Shown here piece by piece: positions 49,292 through 62,400 of a DNA stretch of 64,000 nt. The stretch spans positions 37,365,904-37,429,903 of the forward strand of contig NC_088103.1 of the NCBI RefSeq assembly GCF_036370855.1, read 5' to 3'. Origin of the DNA: Dromaius novaehollandiae (Eukaryota > Chordata > Aves > Casuariiformes > Dromaiidae). The translations under genes and the position numbers were made by a program. Below the pieces are notes generated by a model, which saw nothing but the letters and a program-made list of their open reading frames with translations, was not told the origin of the DNA and made no database searches. Position 1 is the first letter of the stretch; each line of letters opens with the position of its first letter.

Positions 49292-52200
49292 CATCTGAAA
49301 TGCTTCAAAAGCATTAGCAGATTAATGGCTTGTCCCTCTCATCACCTCCTGCATGGGGGTGAAGCTAGCGAAACCCATTCAGAGAGGCGAAGTGACTTGA
49401 AAAAGGTCAGGCAAAAAAGCTGTGGCAGAAAAGTGGGGATTCAGAGTCCTCGCTACCACCCACCTGAAGATGTTGCTGTGCCTTCAAGAGTGGGTCATTC
49501 CCTTGAACGCAGAGACTGTGGGTAGATGCAATGTTTTAATAAATGAGCGCGGGTCAGCTGACAAAGCTTACCAGCGTAGGTCGGAAACATTCAACCTGCT
49601 TTTACTTCTCCCAAAAGCAGTGCTGCAGACAGAAATGGGATGAACCCTGCGGCCCTTTTGGCAGAGGGTAGGCCAGGCCTCTTGCCAAGGTCCTCCCTGG
49701 GGTTTCAGGCTCAGTGGACACGTGTGCTCGTCCCCTCACTAATCTGTCCGTGGTTACTGGGGGCAGCACAGCGAGAGGGAGTTTGCTGCCTGCCTGCAGG
49801 CAGGAGTGTTTGGCATGGCGGTGCTTGGGCCCTTTGGCCTCCAGCATCCTTATGGTCAGGCCCAGTTTCTCCTTTGGTTTCCTATCCCGCCTTTCTCCAG
49901 AGGTTTTGCAGCCCAGCTGGTTTCTGCTGTCACAGAGCCCCCAGGCGCAGCAAATGGCACTGCTGAAGGGCACCCACTGGCCTGGGCTGGCTTGTGGGGC
50001 CGTGTGCCATCTCCTGCCTGGGGAAGGAGAGGTTTGCTCCCTGCTGGCGATGGGGATAGGAGCCCTGCTACAGGCTTGAGGTGGCCCAGGTGCAATGGTC
50101 CTTGCTCTGGGCACGGGCATCCTTGCGACATTGAGAGAAAAAGTGACAGATCCATCACCATCCTCCCTGTGGCTGCGGGATGCCCTGTGGGCGAATGCTC
50201 AGGGAAGGAGCCAAAGCCCAGGGCTCTCTTTGCTTTATTCTGCTTTTCTTTTCCTGCGGCTGCAGATTGCCTGAAGCTCCGTGCTGGCCCATCCTCAGAG
50301 ACTAAGACTATCATGCCTTTCTTTCCTCTGGACATCGCTGCAAGACCTCATTAAGCCCAGGCCCCTTTTTTTCAGGAATCTGCCAAAAAATCAATCTTTT
50401 CTTTTTACTGCTTGCTCTCTGTGCTGCTTAATTGCCTCAAGCTTCATTCCTAGCCCACAGCGGAGCCTCCGCAGCCAGCAGCGATCTCTTTTCCCTCACC
50501 CTGCCAGGCTTTCAGCAGAGCCAAAAACATAGCCAAGCAGAGGAAACAGTTCCCAAAGTAGATTTCTGAGAGCCCCCATAGTAACAGAGCCAGGTGGGCA
50601 GGTCCAGCACCTGGAAAATACCAGCCCTGGCCCCGTGGGTGCTGCTGGCAGCTCTCCTTTCCATTTGATGGATTGCGCCAAGCTGTCAATCAGCATTTTT
50701 CAACTAGTGAGGGACTTGCAGCAAGCGTAGGCGATGGTGATGGGTCAGTCTTGCGAAGCTGATCGTCTTGCTGTGTGGACACCAGCAGCACCCAAATAAC
50801 ACTGAATGAATCTGTTGTCACCCATATATGGCTCTCAGATTGGGGCTTCATCCGTGGGGTAAGAACACTGGGTTATGGCTCAGTTGATCACGCTTTTGCC
50901 GTCTGACACAGAGAAAGACATAAGCAACAGGAGCACAAGGAAAGTCTGTTTAATGCTCTTCCAGGACTGGATTGTCTAACATAAACAGTTTTAGAAATAT
51001 GACTAAAGTAGGAAAAGAAACTTGGAAAAGACCCCATTTGGGATAAAAGCATAGAAGGCTATTTTTTGCAAATACCAATACAGCTTCTTCTAAAAATATT
51101 ATCTTGAATGTCTGTTAGAAAATGAGAACCAAATGTGATTCCGAATAGTCTAACGCATCTTGTCACTTCAGAGGGGGAGGGATGGCGAGCTCTCACTGGA
51201 GGCAAGAGATGTGCTTGTAGGCATGGGAAAAGCTGTCCAGAGAAAGCTGGAAAATGGGCTGTGCACAATCTGATGCCTTCAGCCTTGGGGAGAAGCATGG
51301 ATACAAATGAGCAGGGTTTGCCTGCAGAAGAGGCTGAGGAATCACAAGCTCCTACTTTGCCGTGTTGGCAACCATCTTTAGTCATAGTTCTGGGATGTTT
51401 GTGGGCGTACGTATAAGAGTTTCTAAGAATCAGGAGAATGGCATGAGGACATCTATAGTTTCCCATAAGTGACGGTATTTTGCATAAGAAAAGGAGTCAC
51501 ATGTTATTAACTTCTCTTCTTTTGGGATTTTTAAAATTTATTTCTAAAGCAGAAGCAGAAGCAATATTAAAGGATGAGGGACAAGAGGGAATGATCCACA
51601 GAGGAGAGGCTAGATCAGAGCTATCTTGCTGTTCAGTCCCCAGTAGTCCCTTCTTGCAGTCCTTCCGCTGTTAACCAGACATCTCTGGTGTGCTGTTTCT
51701 GCGAATCCTGCAGAAGCAGGGAGCTTGGTTTCTCTCCTTTTCTCACCTTTCTTTGCCTCAGCTTCTCAAGTGGTTTCTTCCTTAAGCCAATAGCTCCAAC
51801 TGCTGCTGGGAACACTGTGTTCAAAGTGAATTCAGGTTGCAAATATAGGTGCTGGTGCCAGAGCCCTGCAAATGATTGACAACCTTCGGTACTCATTCAA
51901 ATAGCATACAAGTAGTCTTGGAGGGTTTTCCATTTAAACTTCTCACTAATCTAATATTAATCTCTGCTCCAGCTTTGCTCTTTCCAAGCAGTGATCCAAC
52001 AGCCCTCTGGGCCTCCTTCTAAAAAGTTACAGGGGAATTCTTTTCCAGTGGAGATGATGAACGTGAGCTTGTTTTATTCGCAATGTACTGATCAGAGCAC
52101 TCCACCTCAGGCTGCAGTACAGACACATGCACCCTACGAAGTGCACACTTCTCCATCCCTGCCTGATGACTTTGCCTCGTCTTTTAGATTTATGTCAGCA

Positions 52201-53600
52201 AAGGTCCTGGATACCTTTATAACCAGTGTCTGTGGAGAACGCAATGAGGAGAAGACCCTGGATCCGCTGGCCTAAGGAACTTTTACATTGTGCAGAACTG
52301 GAGGCTTTCCTAACCAGCTTGTCTGAAACAGAGTACGAGTCTAGAGGAAAAAATTTACACTCAGACCTGCTTGCTGGCATTCAGTTCATCTCCTTCTTCC
52401 TGTATGAAAACGTAAATGATGTCATGATGGGACCAAGAAGTCAAGCTCACATCAGGAGTTGGCAATGCATGATCTAATGGAGAAGGTTAGTAAATGTCAG
52501 CTCCATTTCTCGAGGGAGTTTCTAGAGGCCTGAACTATTACCGCATTTGTTAGACCATTACACAAATCCTTTAGTACGATGCGTAAGTCTAAGAGAGCTG
52601 TAAGATGGCACAGGGAGGGCCAGGCAGTCAAGTCCACCAAGTTCCCTGGGTTGGGGGTGGTGAGCAATGCGAGCTCTTCACCTTGCAAGCTCAGAGCATC
52701 CTCTGTGCCATCGCCTGGCAGGCTGGTCCCCAAAGATGACTCACTCAGGAGCACATTAACACAGGACTTAAATAGACCCTTAATCTGGGTCTTTTAACCC
52801 AGGATGTCTTGCATTCTGGGTTAAATGCTGGACTTCTGCAAAAGAATTCCTCACTACTGAGAAGTCATTCCAGCCAAAAATACAGTCTGATCAATATTGT
52901 AGGGAGAAAGCTGCAGTATTTCTTTGAGCTGCTTTAAACAGATCAAATAACTGATGGGAGCACTGGGAGCTTTTCAGAACCCAACTGGGATACCCCTCAC
53001 AAAATCAACACCAGAAGGCATTTTTCTTGTGACATGTTTTGGCTCTGTCACTGTGTGTAATTTTTGTGATCATTTTTGCTTTGCCGAACTGCTTTGCTCT
53101 AGGCATGATGGGGAGGAAAATCCATCTTTCAGTAAATACTCCTCAAGCCACCTGCTGTCACAGCAGATTGCTGAGAGTAACTCCAAAGACGAGCTGCTTG
53201 GCTAGGTCTGTATTTCCAGAGAACCAAACCATGGAAAGTCTGAGATTTCAGGCCATGTTGCACACCTGCTGACAGCCTGATCCACATCACAGTGCAGACT
53301 TCTCTGCAGGTTTCAGATGCAGCTCTTGCAGCATTCAAAGGCTAACAAAACCCAGGTGGGGAAGGGGTACAGGACAGGAACCTCCCATGCAGACAACTTA
53401 TGAGGATGTGGATTTCCCAGGTGCTGGAATAAGAGGAACATCCTTCAGCAATAGTACATCTCCAAAGCCTTGTTTTTATCTCTCTCAGATATTTTCAGCA
53501 GGGGGAGACACTTTTGCACTTGCCTGGGAAGAACTCAACACTGTGTATTCAGTTCTTGGACATACATGGACATCTTAAATCTTCTGTCATGGGAGATGAG

Positions 53601-53603
<3 letters not shown>

Positions 53604-53632
<29 letters not shown>
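53604..53632 (+). repeat. (TG)n microsatellite
   Basis: About 14 TG units, continuing into (TGTA)-type sequence to about 53655. Confidence 0.95.
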
Positions 53633-53634
<2 letters not shown>

Positions 53635-55109
53635 GTGTATGTGTATGTGTATGTGCACTTGCTTAGCTGCATTAATAGCCTTTGAATGCTTTCTATTTGA
53701 CCTCTGGGTTTTCCCTCTTCTGAGTCCCCACTGTCTAGCTTTGCTCTGCAAATACAGAGACTAGAAACATGCTCCTATGTCATAACCAAAAACTGAACTT
53801 CTCAGTGGCAGTATCTGTGTACAAAGCAGCTGGCTTCTTAGGCAAAGATTTACCTACGTTTATGCCCGTCACAGCTTATTAGTGTATGGCATGACCACAA
53901 TGCATCTGGAAATAGCCCAGCTCAAACTGCTCATTTCCTGGCCTAGTTACCAAATCCTTTCTGCCAAGACATCTCCACTTCATATCTGCTTTCTTTGGAA
54001 TGCATTTTTTTTTTTAAAGTGCCAATAAGGGTACTGGCAAAAGAAAAGGAAAATGGAAAAGTCTTCCTGGCAGAAACTATTCTTACAATGCAGCAGTTGC
54101 TGTGGAGGAGAGCCCTCAGCAGGGCTCCTCCTTGGAGGAGTTTATAGATCAGAGCTTGTGCTTCTCTCCTTGCTTGGTAGCACAGGCTGCCTTCCTGAAG
54201 AGAATAGTTATGGCCAAATCAAACCTTAAATTTTACATTCAAAGCTCTAAATTAGACATACACGATTTCACTTCATCCCCTGAATCCCGGCCAACTGGGT
54301 GATGTTCTTCTAAGGCCTCCCAAAAGGAAGTCCAGGAATCTCCTCAGTGAAGTCCAGAGCTTGATGGATGCGATCTGTTTTAAATGTCTGCATTAAGATG
54401 AGTTGAGTCACTCTCTATCTGTTCGCTTTCTCTTGGTTGACAGTGAAGGGAACCTCCTGGCTAGCTCAGAGGGGAACCCTTGCACTGTAGAGTGGCAAGT
54501 TAGGAGAGGGAAATCCTGTCAAGGAGGGAACAGTCTGCTTTCCTCCTGCCTTTTGTCCTGGTGGACTCCATCCAAATCTAACACAATAGGCTGACCACTT
54601 ACTTTTATTAAGCCTTTACAGAATATTTCAATAAGCAGAGCTACAGCTGAAAAAGAAGTAGCTGGGCAGGTATTTCTCATGCACCTCATGTTTGGATATG
54701 TAAGCTTGGAGTGGAGCTCTGGTCAAGGACTGGAATATGACTGCAGAAGATGACAGCAGTTGCTCACGGCATCTGTCTTGATTTTGTGAACTAAGGAAGC
54801 TCGCGGCCGCTAGTGCAGGGTGTGGTGCCATGCTCCCCTTTGCAGTGGGCTGCATCAGCTCTACTGAAGCCCCATTTCATGGTGAACTCACCACCTTATT
54901 TTCATAACTCAACATTTTGCTTTCTTGGTCTGATGAGCTGAAAGCCATACTTAACTTTTAAGAAAAGGGCTTCTTCCCCCATCGCCTCACCTCTGTCTCC
55001 TCCCCATTGCACCTGCTGTTAACTGCACCAGCAGGATGCCCGCCGGGCTGACACAAACTCTAACTGCAGGGTGAGAGGAGGGTGCTGAGAGGGAACAGCG
55101 GGCTGTGCA

Positions 55110-55250
55110 TTTCCCTTCACTAGCCTGATTCGTCCATGATTAGTGCACGTGGAAAGTAATCAGCACATTAAGGCTAATTCTCCAGGGTTATTAAAGGGAC
55201 GATAACAAGGGGAGAGGAGAGATTTTGCTGCTTTTATTCCATTTTTTGGA
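55110..55250. promoter_or_regulatory. CNE-like block
   Basis: Contains CATGATTAGTGCACGTGG, AAGTAATCAGCACATTAAGG and GGTTATTAAAGGGACGATAA: clustered homeodomain-type ATTA/TAAT motifs with an embedded CACGTG, in unique sequence without coding potential. Conservation untested. Confidence 0.3.
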
Positions 55251-55899
55251 AGGGTGTCAGGTGCTGTGTGAACATGGTCAGCTGAGATCAGGCATCTCAT
55301 TTTTAAGGCAGGGAGCAGAATTTGTTACTGTTTTTTGTTTTTTTTTTCTGAGAAGGTGGTGTTAGTGTGAGCTCTGGAGATCTCCTGTTGCTGCCCTAGG
55401 CAGGATCAAAAGGAACTCACTTGTTGTCAAACCAACACAACCTGTATTAAAGGGATTCAGTGGAGCGGTTGTAAATCTCAGCAGGAGACGGGCAGGAAGG
55501 CTGAGGAGCTCGTGGGCTCCCTTACTAGGTCACGAGGCTGCCGGGGGTGATGGCGTAACGCTTTGGGTCTGGTACGGGCGTCACAGCACGGCCACCGCGG
55601 CCGTATGGGCCTGGTGGCCATCGCCCTGGTGGAGCATCTGCCGCTCCAGGGAATGCGCTCCGCTGTAGGCTTTACGACAGGCTGAGCGCGCCGGGGTCTG
55701 CCGTGCCGCCTGGAGCGTCCCGGTGCCCGTCTTCCCTGCCGCTGTCACCAAAGCTGCTCTCTTTAAATCCAAGGCAGATACAGCTACCTGTACTGTGCCC
55801 ACACATTCGGCAAGGGCGTCTTATTGACCATTCCCGATAATGGTAAGTTCACGGCTTACAGGCAGAAACTTTCTGTACCACATTAGAAAGAAAAACATT

Positions 55900-56480
55900 A
55901 TCTTCTTTTATAAGCTGGAGTTTTTGTAAATCTCTCTTCCCCTCTGCTTCCCCTTTAAAAATAAATAATAAGACATTGGTTTACTGGAGGGATGGTAATA
56001 TTCTCCAGATTTTCAGATGCGCTAAGTAAAACACAAAAATGACTGATATGATAAATGGGAAAAGTCTGTTCTGTGATTATAATTGCATCCCATTCTGATG
56101 CAGGAAAGTATGTCAGCTGCTTCTTTTAACTGGGCTTTTTATGACTTTGAATTTGCATTTTTATTTATTTTCCATTTTCCTGTAATTCCTATTTACCAAC
56201 ACAAAATTAACACTTCTTGTTACTGAGCTTATTGTTATTGATTTTTCTCTTTAGTTTTCTAATTTTGTGAACATTGATTAGGTTTTTTTGCCTATTAGGT
56301 TTCTATGAGTGTCCGTGCGCGATCAGAGAAATTATTGCCTTTTTAAGTGCTTAATCCCACAGTCCGCAGATCTCATTTAAGCCGGAGACAGGAATCTTTT
56401 GATCTCTGAATCAAACCATAAAGAGTAATTAGGTGCCATGGCATTTAACAGCCAGGCTCTTGATTATTGCCCTATCGCAG
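55900..56480. promoter_or_regulatory. CNE-like block, the longest in the 3' flank
   Basis: About 580 bp of unique AT-rich sequence with no coding frame, bounded on the 3' side by a sharp change to GC-rich sequence. It includes CTTTTGATCTC (TCF/LEF-like), AGTAATTAGG, TTATTGATTTT and a GCGCGATC CpG cluster. Confidence 0.35.
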
Positions 56481-59400
56481 CCAAAAAGCCTGCAGGTGCC
56501 TCTTGCTCTGTGGGAGAGCTGGAGGTGGTGTGAGTGCCCGGCTGCCTCGGTACTGGTGGGCTCCCAGGGGGGCCTGAGTGCTGGAGCTGGGAGCAGGAGG
56601 TGGTGCTGGGGGCCACGTGGGAGGCTGGTGTTGCCGGCTGGAGAGGTGGCAGCTGGGGCAGCCCCCGGGGCTGGGGCACAGTGTGAACCAGTGCCAGGGT
56701 TGGGTTTCAGGGGGCAGCCCGATGCTGCGAGACCATGTGTCATGTCATGGTTGCATTTCCTCTTTCTGCAGATACTCTGCAACCATCCCTTCTGGCTAGA
56801 GAGTGGGGGGTTGCCTTTGCTCTTGCAGGGAGCACCCTCTGCAAGAGAGCGGGGTGCTCTGCCCCAGCCAGGAGGGAGCAGAGGGAGAGGGATGAGGGCT
56901 GCAGACAAATCTCGATCTGTTGGTGTGTGCAGCCGGGCCCAGCTGTGCGCTTCTGCAGTGCTCACCCAAGGCAGGGCTCTCCAGCACCAGCTCCTCCCCA
57001 GAGTGCTGCCCATCAGGCTGTTGCAGGAAGCTAAGAAAAATAAGCTGCCTTAACTCCACACTTAGCAATAGGAGCCTTTTCCCACCTGAGTGGGGGATTT
57101 CAGGGCTCAGCTCTTTCAAGCCGCTAGAGTGCGGTGGCCCTGGGGAGCGCTTGGCCCTTGGCAGGAGTGAGTGCACACATTTGGGCTGAAAGGACCAATA
57201 GTGGCTGGATGGAAGAAGGAGCTGGTAGGGTCTGGAAAGGATGGAGTGAGAGAGAGAGAGAGAGACCTGTGCACACCCACACACCAGAAGAGAATGATGT
57301 TCTCTTCACTTGCAATTAGCCAGCTCAGATAACAGACCCCAGTGAGCCGCGACAGCAGGGAGCTCAGCACTGGCCAGGTGCTTGTTCAGCATTTTGCGTG
57401 GGCAGTACAGCATCATTATCTCCTTGCCCTGGTGCCAGATGTGGAGCGCCTCAAGTCCCACCTGGGTGACAAGGCTGGCAGGAAAGGCAGAGGAAGCATT
57501 TCCACGTGTACTGAAGGAAAGGAGTGCAGTTCCCAGCCACAAAAAAACCTCAGTGCTGTTGGCCTGTGTCCTGTGGAAAGGCAGAAAGTGCTGCATGGCC
57601 GCCAGGACGTTTGGAGAAGTTTCAGGGCAGAAATAGTATTCCAGCGACAGCTTAGAAATAGGCAGAATATTTTTCTGCTGTCAGGTCAGCTTCAACACTA
57701 TGCTGGAAGCATGGGAATTGAAATGGAGATTATAACTAAGAATTAGAAGCTTAGGATGTAAGAACTAGTATTACACCCAAACCTCTGCTTGCCAAGTCTA
57801 AATAACCCGATATCAGTAAACAGGGCAATCTCATCGGCTCTGCCATGTGAAGAGTCTTTCTCAGGAGGTCAAAGATACTCAACAGCTCAAGAATGAGGAA
57901 AGAGATGTTTTCAGGTGCTCTGCCTCAGGTCTGACTCCCCCTTGGAGTTATTTTGCTCAGACTGGCAGTGATCAGCTATCAGGTGGCTCTTGGGTGGCCC
58001 AAATGAAGTAGCTCAGCAGTCCTTGCTGGAGACATGTCTGGCCAGCAGTTAGAGCATTCCTGTGATCTCCACAAAGAGACCACCTGATGAAGGGACATGG
58101 GCTCCTTCTGCCTTGACACGTAGGAAAAGTGCTGGGGTTTGTGCAGTTGTTTTCTAAATGGGTGAATGTGAACTGTCCCTCCAGGGCAGATTAGCCTGGT
58201 ACTTTCCCAATAAGATTTGTTTTTTATTGGTGAAACCTGCCCCTGTGGAATAAACCCACTGACACTTTTTTCTCTCTTTCTTGGTAAGAATGAGAGTCTG
58301 CTGTGGTCACAAGGTCACTTCGGCAACATCCTGACTCAAGCAGCTTGATGTGCTGTTCGTAAAAGTCCAATTTTCTTTTTGAGGAAATCAATACAGCTCA
58401 TTACTTAGCTGAGAAAAGATCCCTGTGTCAAGCAGCTATTCATTCCACTGGAAGGCAGCCCCTGAGCAGGCTCAGATGCTTTTCTTAACCTGGACAACAG
58501 ACTGATAGTGTTTGTCTTAAATTATCCTGCTGAACTAAAACCGCCCCACTGAGAAGACTGATCAGCTTCCCGCAGACCACCAAAGAGCTGCTCAACAAGT
58601 GAACACCATCAGCCTGGGGCAGCATAACCCCTGGAAAGAAAAGAAAGACAATATTGTTACAGCTGGTGTGATGAATGCAAGTCCTCGTGCTGCTTCCATG
58701 TTACATCCTTTCTTGTATGCTCTGGCTATGTGATTACCATTTTTGGCTTGAGTGCTAAGACGTGACATTTAGTACTAGGAGGCTGGAAGCTAAATCTTCT
58801 TTGTCTAGCTTTTCTCGAGTGGAGAGATGGAGCTCAAGTGCTTGGCTCAAACTTTTAGTGAGTTAAGGACATTTTGCAAGTGCACAAGATGTTTTAAAGA
58901 AGTTTTGGAGTCTGAGAGGGGTTGAGGTTGCTGGATAGATAGTGCGTTTGTCTGCCTTGTGCATTTTATGCTGTAAGGCCTTGGGGACAGCACTAGCATC
59001 ACTGTGTTTGTGTAGGCCCTGGCCTGGGGGCATTCCCACCTGCCTTCCCCAATAGATACGTACTTTGACTAATCATATAAATATATAACTAGTGAAAATT
59101 GCTCCTTGCTGCAGATGAGCTTCAGATTCTGAGACTAACTCCAGTCTATCTGGAAAGGGGAAGAAAAAGCCCATTTCAGGTGGTAGGCTTACCTAAAGTA
59201 AATGGGTTCCTGTGTCAGAAATTGCTAGTTTGAGGAGAAATTGCTCCTGTGTAAAATGGAGAAGGAGGGAGAAATGTTGATTGTGATAGCTAGGGAATAA
59301 AATCAGGAAATAGTCATCTTTTTTGGTTTGAGTTCTGAGATAAGACTAACAGCCATTTCAAAGATACATTCAATAAGGTAAGTTAAATGATAAGATAAAG

Positions 59401-62400
59401 TCAGTGTGATAACAGAGGCAAATGAAAGGAGAATTTCTTGGAAGAAAGTTCGAGGGAGTTACTTACCAGTTAGGGTCCGTGCTCAGCTAACCAGGAACAG
59501 CTACGAGGAAGGATGCAAGTAAATTCTGTTAAACAGATTCTCTGCCTTACAGAAGGACTGTTTCTCCTAAAAACAGAGTGGGTAACAAAAGAAGTAGAGT
59601 GGGATGTATTTTAAGGGAGCCACTGGCCATGAAATCTGTCTTCTCTCTCCAGATCGCTGCCTCAGCCCTTAGGATGCACTGGGCACTGAGGAACTCCGCC
59701 CTCCTTTCTCCATTCCCTCTCCGTCAGGGATGCTGCCCCCCTTGCTGGGGTGACCAGGATGCTTGGGGTGGGGGGCTGTGTCCCTGCAGCAGTGAGCAGG
59801 CAGAAAAGCAGTGCTTAGGCCTCGAGACCACCTCCTGTCTACACGCATGAAGCATTTTGTCAGTAGAAGCACAGATGAAAGGTATTTACATCCTTATCAC
59901 CAAGTGCTGCCCGTAACTCCTCTTTTAATTTAACATTCTGAGTTGTGAAGATTGTGAAGGGAAGAAATTTGCTTGTATTACTACACTCCTTTGGTGTTTG
60001 AATGCGTAAGGGGGGGAAAGCAGAGATAAGAAGATGTGGGAAGAAGCTCTTTTCGTAAAACTTAAATATGGCTTTTGGCTCATCAGACCAAGAGAGTAAA
60101 ACGTTGAGCAGTTATGCTTGTATTGCCAGACTCCTCTGGTGTTTGATGACAGTTGTGATTGCAGTAATGTTATTATTTGACTGCAGTTACAATAGCTTGG
60201 GTGGTGTTATGCCTGACTAGCTGATTAATCATCTGATGTAATGAGTAAATCTTTCCCTCTGTTGAGATAATTAACACATAGAACCAGATCATAGTCAGTT
60301 GTGTGAGTGTGGAAGTGAGCAAGGCAAATGTTTGGCATCGTAGGGCTGCTGAAGGATAAACAGGCATGCAGCTTTGGGGGATGTTATTCCCTCCCCAGGC
60401 TGGGGCCTGGCTCAAGCCAGCTCCGATCCACGTCGAGCTGCTGCATTTCAGTGGTAGGAGGCTGAACTGCCTAGAGAAAGTTGGTCCGGTCAGAGCTGCG
60501 AGGAGGTATTTTGGAGTGTTCCTTGTCCTCGCTTCCCCTCTTCAGATTCCTTCTAGTTGCTGCCGTTGCTGCCTCTGGCTTTCTCCCACCACAGTAAACC
60601 AGCAGCCCATCTTTTTGGGCCAGACACCATAAGTAGCAGCCAATGGAGGATGGGAGGATTTACTGGGATTTGGTGTGCTGTTTTAGAGGGTTTGCATGGG
60701 ATGGGCTTGCCTGATATATTTATATATGTCATATACATATATGTCTTCAGTATAGTAGGTGCCCTTGTTTCTAGTCTTCCTCTTGCCCTTCTGTTTGACC
60801 TTAACCCTCCCGTCTTTTACCTTCTTTTCCTTTTAACATTGTGAACTCTCCTGTTTCTTCCCATGTGTGTGTACATTCCCTAAACCAATCATTACTGAAA
60901 CCCAGGCTCTGCTGTCTAAAAGGTATGGCTTTGAGGATGCAGCCACTTAAGGTTGTGGGATGTAAAGATCTTTCCTCCTTGCAGTGGTGAACCAAAGAGC
61001 CCAGTTCCAGTTCCAGGATGTCAGTAGTTACCCAGGAGTGAAGGGCGGAGAGAAATTCATTAGTGTGATTGGATTAAGTACCTGCTGTGCTGGGGGACTT
61101 GCTATGATGGCTCAGTGCCACCTTTGTCTCCAAGCGGTGGAGAAGATTTTTGGTGTTCCTTGCAATTGGGGTCACATACATTCAGGCAACTGAAATGCAG
61201 ATTGTCTGAAAGTAACTCCTGATTTTGCTTGCAGGAATTTATAATTCAAATCAGGAGAAGTTATAGCTCATATTGTGTTGTGGTTTCTTTTTCTTTCTTT
61301 CTTTTCTTTTTTTTAACTCTTCCGATGAAGCAAAGATCCAGATGAAATATTAAATGTCCTCCACAATGCAATTATACCTGGCTGGTTGCAATCAATTCTC
61401 TCTTCCTCATGTAGTTCTCTATTGTTTCTCCCTTTCCTTGCCTTGCTGTAAAAGCCATGGGGCTGATTCTCATCTCCCCTGTGGGCTGGAAAGGAGATAT
61501 TTCCAGCTCCCACACGGACCCACCAGCTCAACAGGAACAGCTTATGGAAACGAAGTCTCATCAAAAGCCCCATGCAGGGCACAGCTAGTGTGGATAATGC
61601 AGCTAAGCTCAGATTAGGGAAGAGAGAAGTCAGAGACCTTCCCTGTTATTTTATAATTAATTCTGTCTTTAATGTTTCCATATCACAATATGCAGACCAG
61701 AGAAAGCGATAAGGACACAACTTGCCAAAGATAGTCCAGACAGTTTGTAGCAGAGAGACTGGACTCTAGATTTCATAAAGCCCAGAGCAATGTTTTATCT
61801 ATTAGGTTGCAATTACACAGTGTTTTCCAAAGCTTAGTCTCTTCTAGGTGAGTGCCTGTTTAAGAATACTATATATTGAAAAATAATCTATTCCTAGGCA
61901 TAGGTCTGGAAGGGCTTTATGAGTCAGAAAGGTTCATATGAATTACTTCCCCCTCCAGTCAAGAGATCAGGGATATTAATATATTCATCAGCCTTTTTGT
62001 TCTCTATTTAAACATGTCAAACAAAATCCAAGACAAATCCCTATTATCAGGTGCACATGCTGGTGTTATCATTAGCAAGTCACTCTGGGAAATCGGGGTC
62101 ATTATTCAAGGCAGCGGTGATTGCAGGTCAGAGCCTGCTGCCCTTGTCCGAAGGCCGCAGAGGGAGGTCCCGCGAACCGGCCCTGGTCTCTGCACTGTGG
62201 CAGGGGATGGGCAGAGGGTCGCAGCAACTGCCCGGCCCCTTGGAGCAGCTGGTGGGGAGGGGATGCTGTTCACCTGCTTGTGGAGAGGCGCACGCTTACG
62301 GGTTTTGTTGGATCAAGGCCTCATTTCTATTGAGTAGTGGCTTCACAGATAAATCCAGAAGCCATTTTTTAACTCTTCCTGGTTCTTCTTGAGTGACAAT

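Noticed and set aside
56433-57053. 206-codon + frame and 194-codon - frame near 56.5 kb
   Set aside because: Overlap each other on opposite strands in a GC-rich patch with no domain.
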